Source: an uncultured Muribaculaceae bacterium
Lineage (GTDB): Bacteria > Bacteroidota > Bacteroidia > Bacteroidales > Muribaculaceae
Assembly: GCA_910586565.1 (NCBI GenBank)
Contig: CAJUIT010000010.1
Coordinates: forward strand, 44,859-108,858
DNA length: 64,000 nt
Direction: 5' to 3'
Shown here: positions 52,719-61,170 of the stretch, in pieces
How positions within the stretch are numbered: the first letter of the stretch is position 1
Layout of the letters: each line of letters begins with the position of its first letter
Position numbers and translations under genes: made by a program
The notes under the pieces: generated by a model
Database searches by the model: none
Seen by the model: the letters and a program-made list of their open reading frames with translations, nothing else
Told to the model about the DNA's origin: nothing

Positions 52719-55700
52719 ATGCACATTTCCAAAACTTACCTCCGCGTTGCCTCTCTGGCAATGGCTATGTCGGTCGTTGCATCTGTTGCATCTTCGGGTC
52801 AGCAACCCGCACGTGCCGGAACATCGAAAAGCATAGCGGCATCAATGCCTAAAGCCACTCAACCGCCGTTGAAAAGCCAGAACCTTTTCAGGAGGGTGGC
52901 ATCGCCCTACTCTTTCATCGGTTCAACCCCGGCTGCGCAGACAGCGCTCCCCCATATAAAAGCAAGCTCAAGGGAGCAGTCGTTGCCCGTCACTGAATCG
53001 CAGCTGTTCGCGGCATACGGAGATTCACAGACAGGATATTTCGACTACGGTATCTACTCGTTATCCATGACTGCTCCTGCCGCCACAACTATGGTGGAGA
53101 ACATCATGGATATGAATCTGGAAAACTGCGCCGGTGCCGTGTATGCCGACGGCAAATATTTCTTTGCCGAGGAGATGAAGGCGGGCAGCTACGTGTTCCG
53201 CATGAATTATCACATCTACGATGCCTCCGATTGGCGCGAAATATCAAATAACTCCAATGGCGACACCGAATTTCAAGCGCAGGATATGACTTTTGACCCC
53301 GTGTCGGGAAATGTCTATGGCTTTTTCGTGAAGAAAGTGGGCTCGGAATACCATTCGGTGTTCGGAACATTCGACATGACAACAGGAACCCAGACCGATA
53401 TTGCCGACCTGGGCTCTATGGCTGTGCGTGCCATAGCCGCTACCGAGGACGGACGTTTGTTCGGAATCGGTGCCGACGGCGTTCTCTACCGCATCGACAA
53501 GGCTACGGGCGTGTTGACTTCGGTTGGCAACACCGGTCTGCACAGCGAATATATCACCACAGGAACGATTGATCCCCGTTCCGGATTATTCTATTACTAT
53601 CTGTGCAACGATAACTCCAATGCTCTCTACACGGTTGATGTCACCACCGCGGCAGCAACCAAACTCTACGATTTCACAGATTTCAGCACATCTCTTGCGG
53701 GAATGTATGTCATAGCACCCGCAGCCGACCCCAAAGCTCCCGCAGCGGTGCAGAACCTGCAGCTCGAATTCAACGGAGCATCACTCTCGGGTTTCGTGAA
53801 ATTCACCACCCCCTACACGCTGTTTGACGACTCCGGTGCCACCGGCGAAATCACATATTCGGTGATTCTAAATGGTGAAACAGTGTTGTCGGGCACAACT
53901 GAGTTTGGCACACGCCTGGCTCTTCCGCTCACAGTGCCCGCCCCCGGCGAGTACACCGTGGGTGTGCGTGTGAGCAATGAGGCCGGCCAAAGTCCGCTGG
54001 TGCAGACATCACGATGGATTGGGGCAGCAGTGCCGGCACCGCTTAAAAATGTGAAGCTTACATACAGCGATGGCAACATGCACCTCACATGGGATGCACC
54101 AACAGCCCTTGCAGGAAATAATTTCGACCCGGATGCCACAACGTTCACCGTTACACGCTATCCCGGAGCCGAAACCGTTGCTTCCGCAATCACAACACGC
54201 TCTTTCACCGAGGCGATGGAAATCCCCGAATCGCTGACCGAATATTACTATGAGGTGGTGGCTGATTTCGAAGGCTCGGTATCAACGCCGTCGCAGTCCA
54301 ACCGCATAGCTCTCGGCAATCTCGTTCCACCGTTTGCCGATGCGTTTGATGTGCCTTCATCGCTCGATAAATACACTGTGCTTGATGCCAACAACGACAA
54401 AATCACATGGGAGTGGCTCAACCTTGATGGCAACGGATGCCTTTCAACAGGCTTCAACAGCTCAATGGCAATGAACGACTGGTTGATTCTGCCGGCGGCA
54501 AAGCTCAAAAAAGGGGTGAATTATCAGATTCTCTTCGATGTTTCCGTTCTCGCCTCAACGCCCTCACACCACGAAAAACTTGAGGTGCTCATTGGTGATG
54601 CTCCGGCTGTGGAATCTCTCACCGGAACTATAATTCCCGTGACTGAGTTCCGTAACACCACCCCGATGGAAGTGAAGGAATTTTTCTCGGTCGATGCCGA
54701 TGGAACCTATTACATTGCAATCCACATCTGCAGCAACCGCGACATGTATCGTCTGCACCTGGATAATCTGAGCATTTCTGCGCCAATCGCAACCACTGTG
54801 CCCGATGCCGTTACAAATCCGGTGGTTACTCCCGCTGCCGACGGGTCTCTGAAGGCTACAATTACATTCACCGCACCTTCGACCGACATCAATGGCAATC
54901 CCCTCAAATCGCTTTCAGGCGTTAAAGTGTTCAGAGGTGAGACTTTGCTTGGTGAAGCTACTCCAAGCATAGGAGGGGAAGGCTCGTTCACCGACAACAA
55001 CGCATCAGAAGGTGTCAACACCTATAGCCTGATCCCTTATAATGAAGATGGTGATGGCCGCGAAGCCACCGTCGAAAAATATATTGGAATCGGCTCCCCC
55101 CTCGCCACAACGATTGTGGAGGGTAAGCTCGGGCAGGACGACGGAGAGGTGAAACTGTCGTGGACCCCTGTTACTGCTGATGTAAACGGATTCACCCTCA
55201 CGTCATCGATGGTTACCTACACCGTTTGCCGAATCGTCGACGGTGTGCCTGTGGAACTTAAAACGGGCATTGAAGGCACATCATTCACCCACCGCGCCTG
55301 CGCTCCCGATGCAACCCAGGAATTTGCCTACTATTCCGTTGCTGCCGAAACAAAGAGTGGCAAATCGGCGCAGATAGTTTCCAATATGGTTGCAGTGGGT
55401 GCTCCATACGCGGCCCGATTTGCCGAATCGTTTGCAGCAGGTGGTGCCAACTCAATATGGTATAATATGGCGCCTGCCTATCCCCGCAACGGTTCATGGG
55501 TGGGTGTGACATCTGATGTGTCGGCAGGATACGGAATGATGCCCCACGACGGCGACAACGGCTTGTTGCTGTTCGGTGGTCCGTTCATCGGTTGCGAGGC
55601 TTATATTTTCTCAGGCAAGATTGCTCTTACGGGCATTGAACGTCCTGCTCTCACGTTCCGCTACTTCGACGACGGCAGCGGCAACATACTCGATGCTGTT

Positions 55701-57305
55701 GTAATGACAGATATGTCGACACCTCAGTTGCTGAAAACTTTTGTTCTTGAAACTTCCGATGCAGAAAAACAGGGTTGGAAGAAAGGTGTTGCCGACCTGT
55801 CGGCGTTTACCGGTAAAACCATCCAGATTGGATTCCGTGGAGAAATCGTTACAAATATCGCTACTGCGGTTGATAATGTGCGTATAATCAGTGATGTAGA
55901 GAACAATCTCGCTGCCATTGCAATGAACGCTCCGGCCACGGTGAAACCTGCATCGGATTTCACAGTTAGTGTTACTCTGCTCAACACGGGCCGTAACATT
56001 GCCGACAATTACACTGTTGACCTTTACCGCGACGGTCAGGTGGTGGCTTCACAAAAAGGTAAAGCCGTTGAACCCGACGAAACCGTAATTGTGCAATTCT
56101 CCGATATTCTCTCGCCGGCGACCGACGCCCGGACTTCCTACCATGCTGTGGTGAATTTTGCCGGGGATGGTGATGCCGAGGACGACACCACACCTGCAGC
56201 CATTGTGAATGTGATGCACAACAGCTACCCTGCGATTTCCGACCTCACGGGCTCTGTGGGGGGCAATGGTGAAATCGCGCTGTCGTGGAGCGAGCCTGAT
56301 CCTACCGGCGTATCCATTGCCGTTACCGACGATGTGGAAACTCTCACTCCGTTCTCAATCGGTCTCCCCTCAACTGAATTGGGCGCTGAAGACAATGTGG
56401 GCGACTGGACTATGATTGACGGTGACGGGTCGATAACCTATGGCATTGATGCCGGCTCAAGCGACGATGATTGGGTGAAGTTCCCCAACACACGCAAGGA
56501 GATGGCGTTTCAGGTGTTCAACGGTGAGCTTGCCGGTGTGCGCGGATGGGATGCTTATTCCGGCAAACAGATGTTTGCATGTTTCGCCGCCACTGTAGCT
56601 CCCAACAACGACTGGCTCATCTCGCCCGAACTCAACGGCCGGGAGCAGACCATCTCGTTCATGGCACGTTCTCTTACATTGCAGTATCCCGAATCGTTTG
56701 AGGTGCTCTATTCCACCACAGGCAAATCAGTGGCCGATTTCAAACGTGTGGATGCAGTGCAAACTGTGCCTGCCACATGGACAGAATATCGTTATGAGCT
56801 TCCTGAAGGTGCGAGGTATTTCGCCATACATTGTAATTCCTACGATGCGTTTGCTCTGCTTGTTGACTACATCACCTACACCGGTGTAAAGAATCCGGGC
56901 GATGACCTTGCAATAGTGGGCTACAACATCTATCGTGACGGCGCACTCCTCAACCCCGAACCGGTTATGGAGCCTGAATTCACTGATGTCGCCCCGTCGT
57001 CAGAGTCGGCAAAATATCGTGTGACTGTGGTGTATAACATGGGCGAATCTGCTCCGTCGAACATTTATTCGGCTGTGGGAAGCGGTCTTGACTCCGTTCT
57101 TGCCGCCGGTTCGGCAATCGCCGTTGAGGTTCGCAGAGGTGAAATCATCATTACCGGTGCCGATGGTCTCACAGCCGCAGTCTATGCCACCGACGGCACA
57201 CTCCGCAAGTCGGCAACCTGCACTGCCAATACCCGTTTGATGCTGTCGCAGGGCATATATCTGCTGCGCGTCGGAACCAACGTCTATAAACTACGCATAC
57301 CATAA
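52719..57305 (+). CDS. Giant secreted protein with choice-of-anchor-J, FN3 and CARDB-like modules
   Basis: A 1528-residue secreted protein. The N-terminal signal region (YLRVASLAMAMSVVASVASS) is followed by a propeller-like part at about 85-330 (repeated DPVSGNVYGFF, IDKATGVLTSVG patterns). FN3-like and choice-of-anchor-J/MAM-like modules (FADAFDVPSSLDKYT near 535, FAESFAAGG near 905, another near 1235) and a CARDB-like module (LLNTGRNIADNYTVDLYRDG near 1085) come next. The tail VYATDGTLRKSA ... QGIYLLRVGTNVYKLRIP is T9SS type A-like. No catalytic motif is apparent; it is probably a surface or matrix protein expressed with the M6 protease. Confidence 0.85.
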   Translation: MHISKTYLRVASLAMAMSVVASVASSGQQPARAGTSKSIAASMPKATQPPLKSQNLFRRVASPYSFIGSTPAAQTALPHIKASSREQSLPVTESQLFAAYGDSQTGYFDYGIYSLSMTAPAATTMVENIMDMNLENCAGAVYADGKYFFAEEMKAGSYVFRMNYHIYDASDWREISNNSNGDTEFQAQDMTFDPVSGNVYGFFVKKVGSEYHSVFGTFDMTTGTQTDIADLGSMAVRAIAATEDGRLFGIGADGVLYRIDKATGVLTSVGNTGLHSEYITTGTIDPRSGLFYYYLCNDNSNALYTVDVTTAAATKLYDFTDFSTSLAGMYVIAPAADPKAPAAVQNLQLEFNGASLSGFVKFTTPYTLFDDSGATGEITYSVILNGETVLSGTTEFGTRLALPLTVPAPGEYTVGVRVSNEAGQSPLVQTSRWIGAAVPAPLKNVKLTYSDGNMHLTWDAPTALAGNNFDPDATTFTVTRYPGAETVASAITTRSFTEAMEIPESLTEYYYEVVADFEGSVSTPSQSNRIALGNLVPPFADAFDVPSSLDKYTVLDANNDKITWEWLNLDGNGCLSTGFNSSMAMNDWLILPAAKLKKGVNYQILFDVSVLASTPSHHEKLEVLIGDAPAVESLTGTIIPVTEFRNTTPMEVKEFFSVDADGTYYIAIHICSNRDMYRLHLDNLSISAPIATTVPDAVTNPVVTPAADGSLKATITFTAPSTDINGNPLKSLSGVKVFRGETLLGEATPSIGGEGSFTDNNASEGVNTYSLIPYNEDGDGREATVEKYIGIGSPLATTIVEGKLGQDDGEVKLSWTPVTADVNGFTLTSSMVTYTVCRIVDGVPVELKTGIEGTSFTHRACAPDATQEFAYYSVAAETKSGKSAQIVSNMVAVGAPYAARFAESFAAGGANSIWYNMAPAYPRNGSWVGVTSDVSAGYGMMPHDGDNGLLLFGGPFIGCEAYIFSGKIALTGIERPALTFRYFDDGSGNILDAVVMTDMSTPQLLKTFVLETSDAEKQGWKKGVADLSAFTGKTIQIGFRGEIVTNIATAVDNVRIISDVENNLAAIAMNAPATVKPASDFTVSVTLLNTGRNIADNYTVDLYRDGQVVASQKGKAVEPDETVIVQFSDILSPATDARTSYHAVVNFAGDGDAEDDTTPAAIVNVMHNSYPAISDLTGSVGGNGEIALSWSEPDPTGVSIAVTDDVETLTPFSIGLPSTELGAEDNVGDWTMIDGDGSITYGIDAGSSDDDWVKFPNTRKEMAFQVFNGELAGVRGWDAYSGKQMFACFAATVAPNNDWLISPELNGREQTISFMARSLTLQYPESFEVLYSTTGKSVADFKRVDAVQTVPATWTEYRYELPEGARYFAIHCNSYDAFALLVDYITYTGVKNPGDDLAIVGYNIYRDGALLNPEPVMEPEFTDVAPSSESAKYRVTVVYNMGESAPSNIYSAVGSGLDSVLAAGSAIAVEVRRGEIIITGADGLTAAVYATDGTLRKSATCTANTRLMLSQGIYLLRVGTNVYKLRIP

Positions 57306-57337
57306 TTGTTGCTTAAGGCAAACATAACTGAAACAAA

Positions 57338-57378
57338 AAAGCGATGTGTCAAAGAAAATGGCACATCGCTTTGTTTTA
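57338..57378. terminator. Terminator between convergent genes (GTGTGTCAAA family)
   Basis: AAAGCGATGTGTC (57338-57350) pairs with GGCACATCGCTTT (57360-57372), one wobble, loop AAAGAAAAT, then GTTTT. It serves the 1528-residue protein and possibly PgeF. Confidence 0.9.
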
Positions 57379-57409
57379 ATCCGTATGGTGATGGTGCTGT
57401 CAGACAGGC

Positions 57410-58048
57410 TTAATCCATTGCAATCCATGTGAGGAGACGACGGGAGGTTGATGCTCGACGCCATGAGGGTAGGTGAAGGTTCTCCACGGTGCACACGTTG
57501 GATAAAGCGATATTGGCTGCCGGGACTCCGGCCTGAAGCAGCCGCATGAAATTCACCTGTTGAAGGTCGACATGGCGCCCGTTGACGGCATCGCCGAAAC
57601 CGGCTGTTACAAAAGCTTCCGCCAATTCCGGGCTTACTTCGTAGCACCCTCCGCACACCGACGGGCCAAAAGCTACCTTTAGCGATGCCACATTTGCTCC
57701 CAAGCTTGCAAGACGCTCCACGGTTGCAGTGACAATTCCTCCCAACGTGCCTTTCCAGCCGGCATGAACGGCGGCAACGGCGCTGATATCGCGTGCTGCG
57801 AGCACCAAAGGCACACAGTCGGCCGTGCGCACTCCGATACCCATTCCGCGGCATCGGGAAATCAGTGCATCGGTATTATCGAGCGGAGGAATCACGCCAT
57901 CGGCATCTATCACAGCCACGTTGCAACTGTGGGTCTGCACCGGCATTATAACCGGCATCAAGGCAGCTTCCACATCGCTCACCACACCGGCGCGCACACC
58001 GCCTCCGGCTCCAATGTTGAGCGGAAATCGTAAAACGTTGTCTCCCAT
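57410..58048 (-). CDS. pgeF: Multicopper-type purine nucleoside phosphorylase (PgeF/LACC1/YfiH)
   Basis: A 212-residue protein of the PgeF/LACC1 family, with reported phosphorylase/deaminase activity on purine nucleosides and in some bacteria a role in peptidoglycan editing. Metal-site motifs are visible: MPVQTHSCNVAV near 34, RTADCVPLV near 74, HAGWKGTLGG near 95 and FGPSVCGGCYEV near 126. The N-terminus is shorter than in many homologues (usually about 240-270 residues), but no upstream in-frame extension is evident. A near-consensus promoter lies at 58124-58093. Confidence 0.9.
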   Translation of the reverse strand: MGDNVLRFPLNIGAGGGVRAGVVSDVEAALMPVIMPVQTHSCNVAVIDADGVIPPLDNTDALISRCRGMGIGVRTADCVPLVLAARDISAVAAVHAGWKGTLGGIVTATVERLASLGANVASLKVAFGPSVCGGCYEVSPELAEAFVTAGFGDAVNGRHVDLQQVNFMRLLQAGVPAANIALSNVCTVENLHLPSWRRASTSRRLLTWIAMD

Positions 58049-58092
58049 TTCAAAACAAGCGTCACAAATTTTGCATCACGCTTTCAATCGCG

Positions 58093-58124
58093 CAAAGTTA
58101 ACGATTTCCCCCACTGTATGCAAA
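58093..58124 (-). promoter_or_regulatory. Promoter of pgeF
   Basis: On the minus strand TTTG (58124-58121), 20 bases, TAACTTTG (58100-58093), about 45 bases before the ATG. Confidence 0.7.
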
Positions 58125-58140
58125 ATGCGGATTGATACTT

Positions 58141-59145
58141 TTATTCTTTTCCTTGTTTCTTGGCTTTGGCATTTAGTGTTGTGATGGTTTTAAGGTAGGC
58201 GCGTTCGACAGGAGAAAGCTCCCGAACCTGGAATTTCCGGTATTCAGCCTCCGCTTTTGCCATTGCTTGTTGATGACTTACGGAGCCGGTCCCGTTCAGC
58301 AACGCTTCGCCTGTGGAAGATAGGATATTATCAAGTTGCTTTATATAATCCTCCATATACATTGGCCTGCGCCTCATTGCTTGAATTTCAGCGAAATCAA
58401 AATATCCCGATACGAGATTATTAAGAATTTTCAGTTCATCTTCGCTCAGATAGTTTTTTGCAATGCGTACATCCCGCAAGGTTGGATGGTCACCCTTGAA
58501 AGAGGTTAATCCCATCATTGGTGAGTGCGCGTTAGCACGTTTATAAATCACTTCAGCCGCGGTATTGCCATGAGCGGCAAAATGAAGTTTATTTTGCACA
58601 ATCTTAAAGAACTCAACAGAAATCTCCGAGCGTGGGTCATAGTCAACTGCTGTGGCATATAAGTCGAGCACTTGCCGATACATTACCTTTTCCGATGAAC
58701 GAATATCACGGATGCGATTGAGAAGTTCGTGCCAATACGCTCCGCCCCCATTGCCTTTCAACCGTTCATCATCCATTGTAAACCCTTTGATGATATACTC
58801 TTTCAACCGTTCGGTAGCCCAACGGCGGAAATGTGTTGCAATAACCGAGCGGATACGATAACCTAAGGATATTATCATATCAAGGTTATAAAATGGGAGC
58901 TCACGAGAAACCTGTCGGGAACCTTCTTGTTGAACCTGTCGGAATTTCCGACAGGTTGAGCCTGGTTCAAGTTCCTCATCCTCGTAAATGTGCTGAATGT
59001 GCTCTACAACATTACTTCGTGACGTGTGATAAAGTTCCGCCATCTGCTGTTGCGACAGCCATACTGTATCGCCTGTAAACTTTACTTCAACGCGAGTTTC
59101 GCCATCTTCGCTACGGTATATGATTACCTGATTGTTTGCTTCCAT
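58141..59145 (-). CDS. RhuM-family protein
   Basis: A 334-residue protein of the virulence-RhuM family, common on genomic islands but of unknown biochemistry. Family landmarks are DTVWLSQQQMAELY near 23, FRQVQQEGSRQV near 71, LPFYNLDMIISLGYRI near 85 and FRRWATERLKEYI near 109. The frame extends to a TTG at 59175, but the ATG at 59145 (MEANNQVIIYRSEDGE) is the family N-terminus and lies 35 bases after a -7 box. A perfect 12-base inverted repeat lies inside the gene at 58933-58957. Confidence 0.88.
   Translation of the reverse strand: MEANNQVIIYRSEDGETRVEVKFTGDTVWLSQQQMAELYHTSRSNVVEHIQHIYEDEELEPGSTCRKFRQVQQEGSRQVSRELPFYNLDMIISLGYRIRSVIATHFRRWATERLKEYIIKGFTMDDERLKGNGGGAYWHELLNRIRDIRSSEKVMYRQVLDLYATAVDYDPRSEISVEFFKIVQNKLHFAAHGNTAAEVIYKRANAHSPMMGLTSFKGDHPTLRDVRIAKNYLSEDELKILNNLVSGYFDFAEIQAMRRRPMYMEDYIKQLDNILSSTGEALLNGTGSVSHQQAMAKAEAEYRKFQVRELSPVERAYLKTITTLNAKAKKQGKE
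58933..58957. repeat. Perfect palindrome inside rhuM-like gene
   Basis: AACCTGTCGGAA, one T, TTCCGACAGGTT: 12-base arms with a single-base centre, in the region encoding the STCRKFRQV segment. Confidence 0.85.
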
Positions 59146-59180
59146 AGATAACGCGAATTTACTGATTTTAGACAAGTAAA

Positions 59181-59188
59181 CAAATTTA
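59181..59188 (-). promoter_or_regulatory. -7 box upstream of RhuM gene
   Basis: Reads TAAATTTG on the minus strand, 35 bases before the ATG at 59145. Confidence 0.5.
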
Positions 59189-59236
59189 TGGTGACGTAGC
59201 CGATTGAAAAACCAAGTTTTGTTGTGCGGTAAACGA

Positions 59237-59278
59237 CAAAAAAACGATTGGCAAGCCTACAAGAAAACTTGCCAATCG
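59237..59278 (-). terminator. Terminator after DJ-1 gene (CGATTGGCAAG family)
   Basis: CGATTGGCAAG (59245-59255) and CTTGCCAATCG (59268-59278) are perfect arms; read on the minus strand the hairpin ends in TTTTTTTG. It shares its stem with the terminator at 61974. Confidence 0.88.
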
Positions 59279-59372
59279 CTGTATCGTGATTGGAGGTGAG
59301 ATTTTGTTGAGATTTAACCTTACATTCTGATAATAGCAGAATTTGTTGATTATTACAGCGGACAGGATAGCA

Positions 59373-60005
59373 TCAGTTGCCGCTTACAAGCATTCCCGAG
59401 GCCACTGCATCGGCTGCGTTCTGCCCCTTTGTGGCACGGATAATTTCTATGGCAAAGGGGAGGGTTGTGCCGGGGCCTTCCGATGTGATAAGCCCGGGTT
59501 CAATAACAACAGTCTGCTTGACGTACTCTCCACCATTTGCATTGATGGCATCGCCGAGGCCGGGATAGCAGGTGGCTTTCTTCCATTTTAGCACTCCAAG
59601 CGGCGCAAGCACCACTGCCGGGCCTGCGCATATTGAGGCAATGCGGCCGTTCTTCTTTGCGTGCTCCAATATCTTATTCCTTACATCGCTGTTGGCCGCC
59701 AAATTCTGTGCGCCGGGGTCGCCGCCGGGGATGATGAGCCAGTCGGCATCGGATGTGTTGACCTTCGATATAAGTGAATCTGCCACAATGGTTTGCCCTG
59801 TGGCGCCCTTTACCTGAAGATTGTCACCTACTGCCACAGTGACCACATCAATAGAAGCTCTGCGCAGAGCATCTACGGTAGCCGTGGCTTCAACCTCCTC
59901 CACACCGGGAGCGAGGAAGATATACGAAGTTTTAGCTGTCATATTCATTATGCCCATGATTATTGATAGTGCCGCAACGGTACCTTTTAGAATTGAATTA
60001 TGCAT
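59373..60005 (-). CDS. DJ-1/PfpI family protein
   Basis: A 210-residue protein of the DJ-1/ThiJ/PfpI superfamily. After FLAPGVEEVEATATVDALRR, which includes the conserved Glu, the nucleophile elbow is RIASICAGPAVVL, with Cys near 125. Members act as glyoxalase/deglycase-like or stress proteins. The first 22 residues (MHNSILKGTVAALSIIMGIMN) are hydrophobic and unlike typical DJ-1 starts. Either this form is exported, or translation begins at the ATG for MTAKTSYIFLAPG at about 59939. Confidence 0.9.
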   Translation of the reverse strand: MHNSILKGTVAALSIIMGIMNMTAKTSYIFLAPGVEEVEATATVDALRRASIDVVTVAVGDNLQVKGATGQTIVADSLISKVNTSDADWLIIPGGDPGAQNLAANSDVRNKILEHAKKNGRIASICAGPAVVLAPLGVLKWKKATCYPGLGDAINANGGEYVKQTVVIEPGLITSEGPGTTLPFAIEIIRATKGQNAADAVASGMLVSGN

Positions 60006-60180
60006 GTTGTAGAAATAAGTTTCTTAAAAATATCTACTTATTCCAACATGTCACATTCGATATTGTTCGGCTTAAATGTCGGTCGCTCAACCGGGATTTA
60101 AAATATAATTTTCCAACCGTTACCCTGTTTTCTTTCTGTGCCGGTTGTGGTTCCGTTTCTTGTTGGTTGAAGTATAATAA

Positions 60181-60954
60181 TCAAGCGGTAATAAATAACA
60201 GTTGACCCGGAACGGATGATTTTTCGGCAACATAACTCTCCGTTTCCACTGTCATGAGCTGTTGCGGTGTGGCGATGGAATCGGTTATTATCTGTCGCAA
60301 AAGTTTCCCGCGCAAAATTTTCAAGCGGTTTGAATTCGGTGTTTTTATAGCTCCTCCGGCCTGAATCTCCCGGAAATCGGCTTTCCACACCTTGGCAACC
60401 TTTTCCACCCTCTTCCAGTCGATGCAACGGGCTGCATCTCCGGGGAGCAGATTCAACACATCACAATCCTTTTCATTCTCAATCCATGAAAGCACGCAAT
60501 CGGTTACTTTTTGCATCAGGAATGCGGCCAGCGAGCTGCCATCGGGGGCCAATTGATTCGTGAAGTCGAAGCGGTAGGGTTTGATTATATCGTCGGGGCG
60601 CAACCAGCCGTAGAGCGACGAAATAATCCCCACACTTCGGTTGGTTCTCACCTTTTCCTCCTCGCTTAACGAGGAATATTCAAAAGCCTTGAACACTACA
60701 CCTGTAAACGCTTCAATTGCTGTGCACCCCGATTCTTTAAAAGGGAAATCATATATCAAATGCCGCAATTTCCGGGCCATCGGAACACTTATTTTTACTT
60801 TTGCGGCAAGCTCGTCGACAGTCATTGACTCCAGTCGACTCATAATGTCGCACGCCGATGACTCAAGCACCGGTCTGTGGCTCTCCAGAAGTTGCGGTGA
60901 CACCTTCCCTGTGCACGGCGCCATAGTTTTCGATTCAGCAATCAATACAAGCAT
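60181..60954 (-). CDS. yaaA: YaaA-family peroxide-stress protein
   Basis: A 257-residue member of the YaaA/UPF0246 family, which in E. coli lowers free iron under peroxide stress. The N-terminus MLVLIAESKTM corresponds to the family LIVISPAKTL block. SVGIISSLYGWLRPDDIIKPYRFDF near 140, and later GGAIKTPNSNRLKILRGKLLR, are conserved. I use the ATG at 60954; the frame is open to 61026, across a -7 box at 60991-60984, which rules out the longer form. Confidence 0.9.
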   Translation of the reverse strand: MLVLIAESKTMAPCTGKVSPQLLESHRPVLESSACDIMSRLESMTVDELAAKVKISVPMARKLRHLIYDFPFKESGCTAIEAFTGVVFKAFEYSSLSEEEKVRTNRSVGIISSLYGWLRPDDIIKPYRFDFTNQLAPDGSSLAAFLMQKVTDCVLSWIENEKDCDVLNLLPGDAARCIDWKRVEKVAKVWKADFREIQAGGAIKTPNSNRLKILRGKLLRQIITDSIATPQQLMTVETESYVAEKSSVPGQLLFITA

Positions 60955-60983
60955 CCTATAAATTTTTCCGGTTATTTCAACCG

Positions 60984-60991
60984 CAAATTTA
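60984..60991 (-). promoter_or_regulatory. -7 box upstream of yaaA
   Basis: Reads TAAATTTG on the minus strand, about 30 bases before the ATG at 60954. Confidence 0.5.
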
Positions 60992-61027
60992 ATCAACTTT
61001 TCACGTATATTGACACCCCATGGCATC

Positions 61028-61070
61028 CGTCAAACTATTCCAATCTTGCAAACATTGGAATAGTTTGACG
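61028..61070. repeat. Inverted repeat in divergent yaaA / EVE-like intergenic region
   Basis: CGTCAAACTATTCCAA (61028-61043) and TTGGAATAGTTTGACG (61055-61070): perfect 16-base arms, 11-base spacer, no T-tract. Lying between two divergent genes, it is not a terminator for either. Confidence 0.85.
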
Positions 61071-61145
61071 TATAGCTTCTTTATAATATTACTTTAATCA
61101 TCATAGATTCCTCGGTTTCATTTCTAATGAAACTCTGATTTTTAT

Positions 61146-61153
61146 TACCTTTG
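61146..61153 (+). promoter_or_regulatory. -7 box upstream of EVE-like gene
   Basis: TACCTTTG, 18 bases before the ATG at 61171; a TTTC lies near the -33 position. Confidence 0.5.
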
Positions 61154-61170
61154 AAAAATTTTGATAAAAT

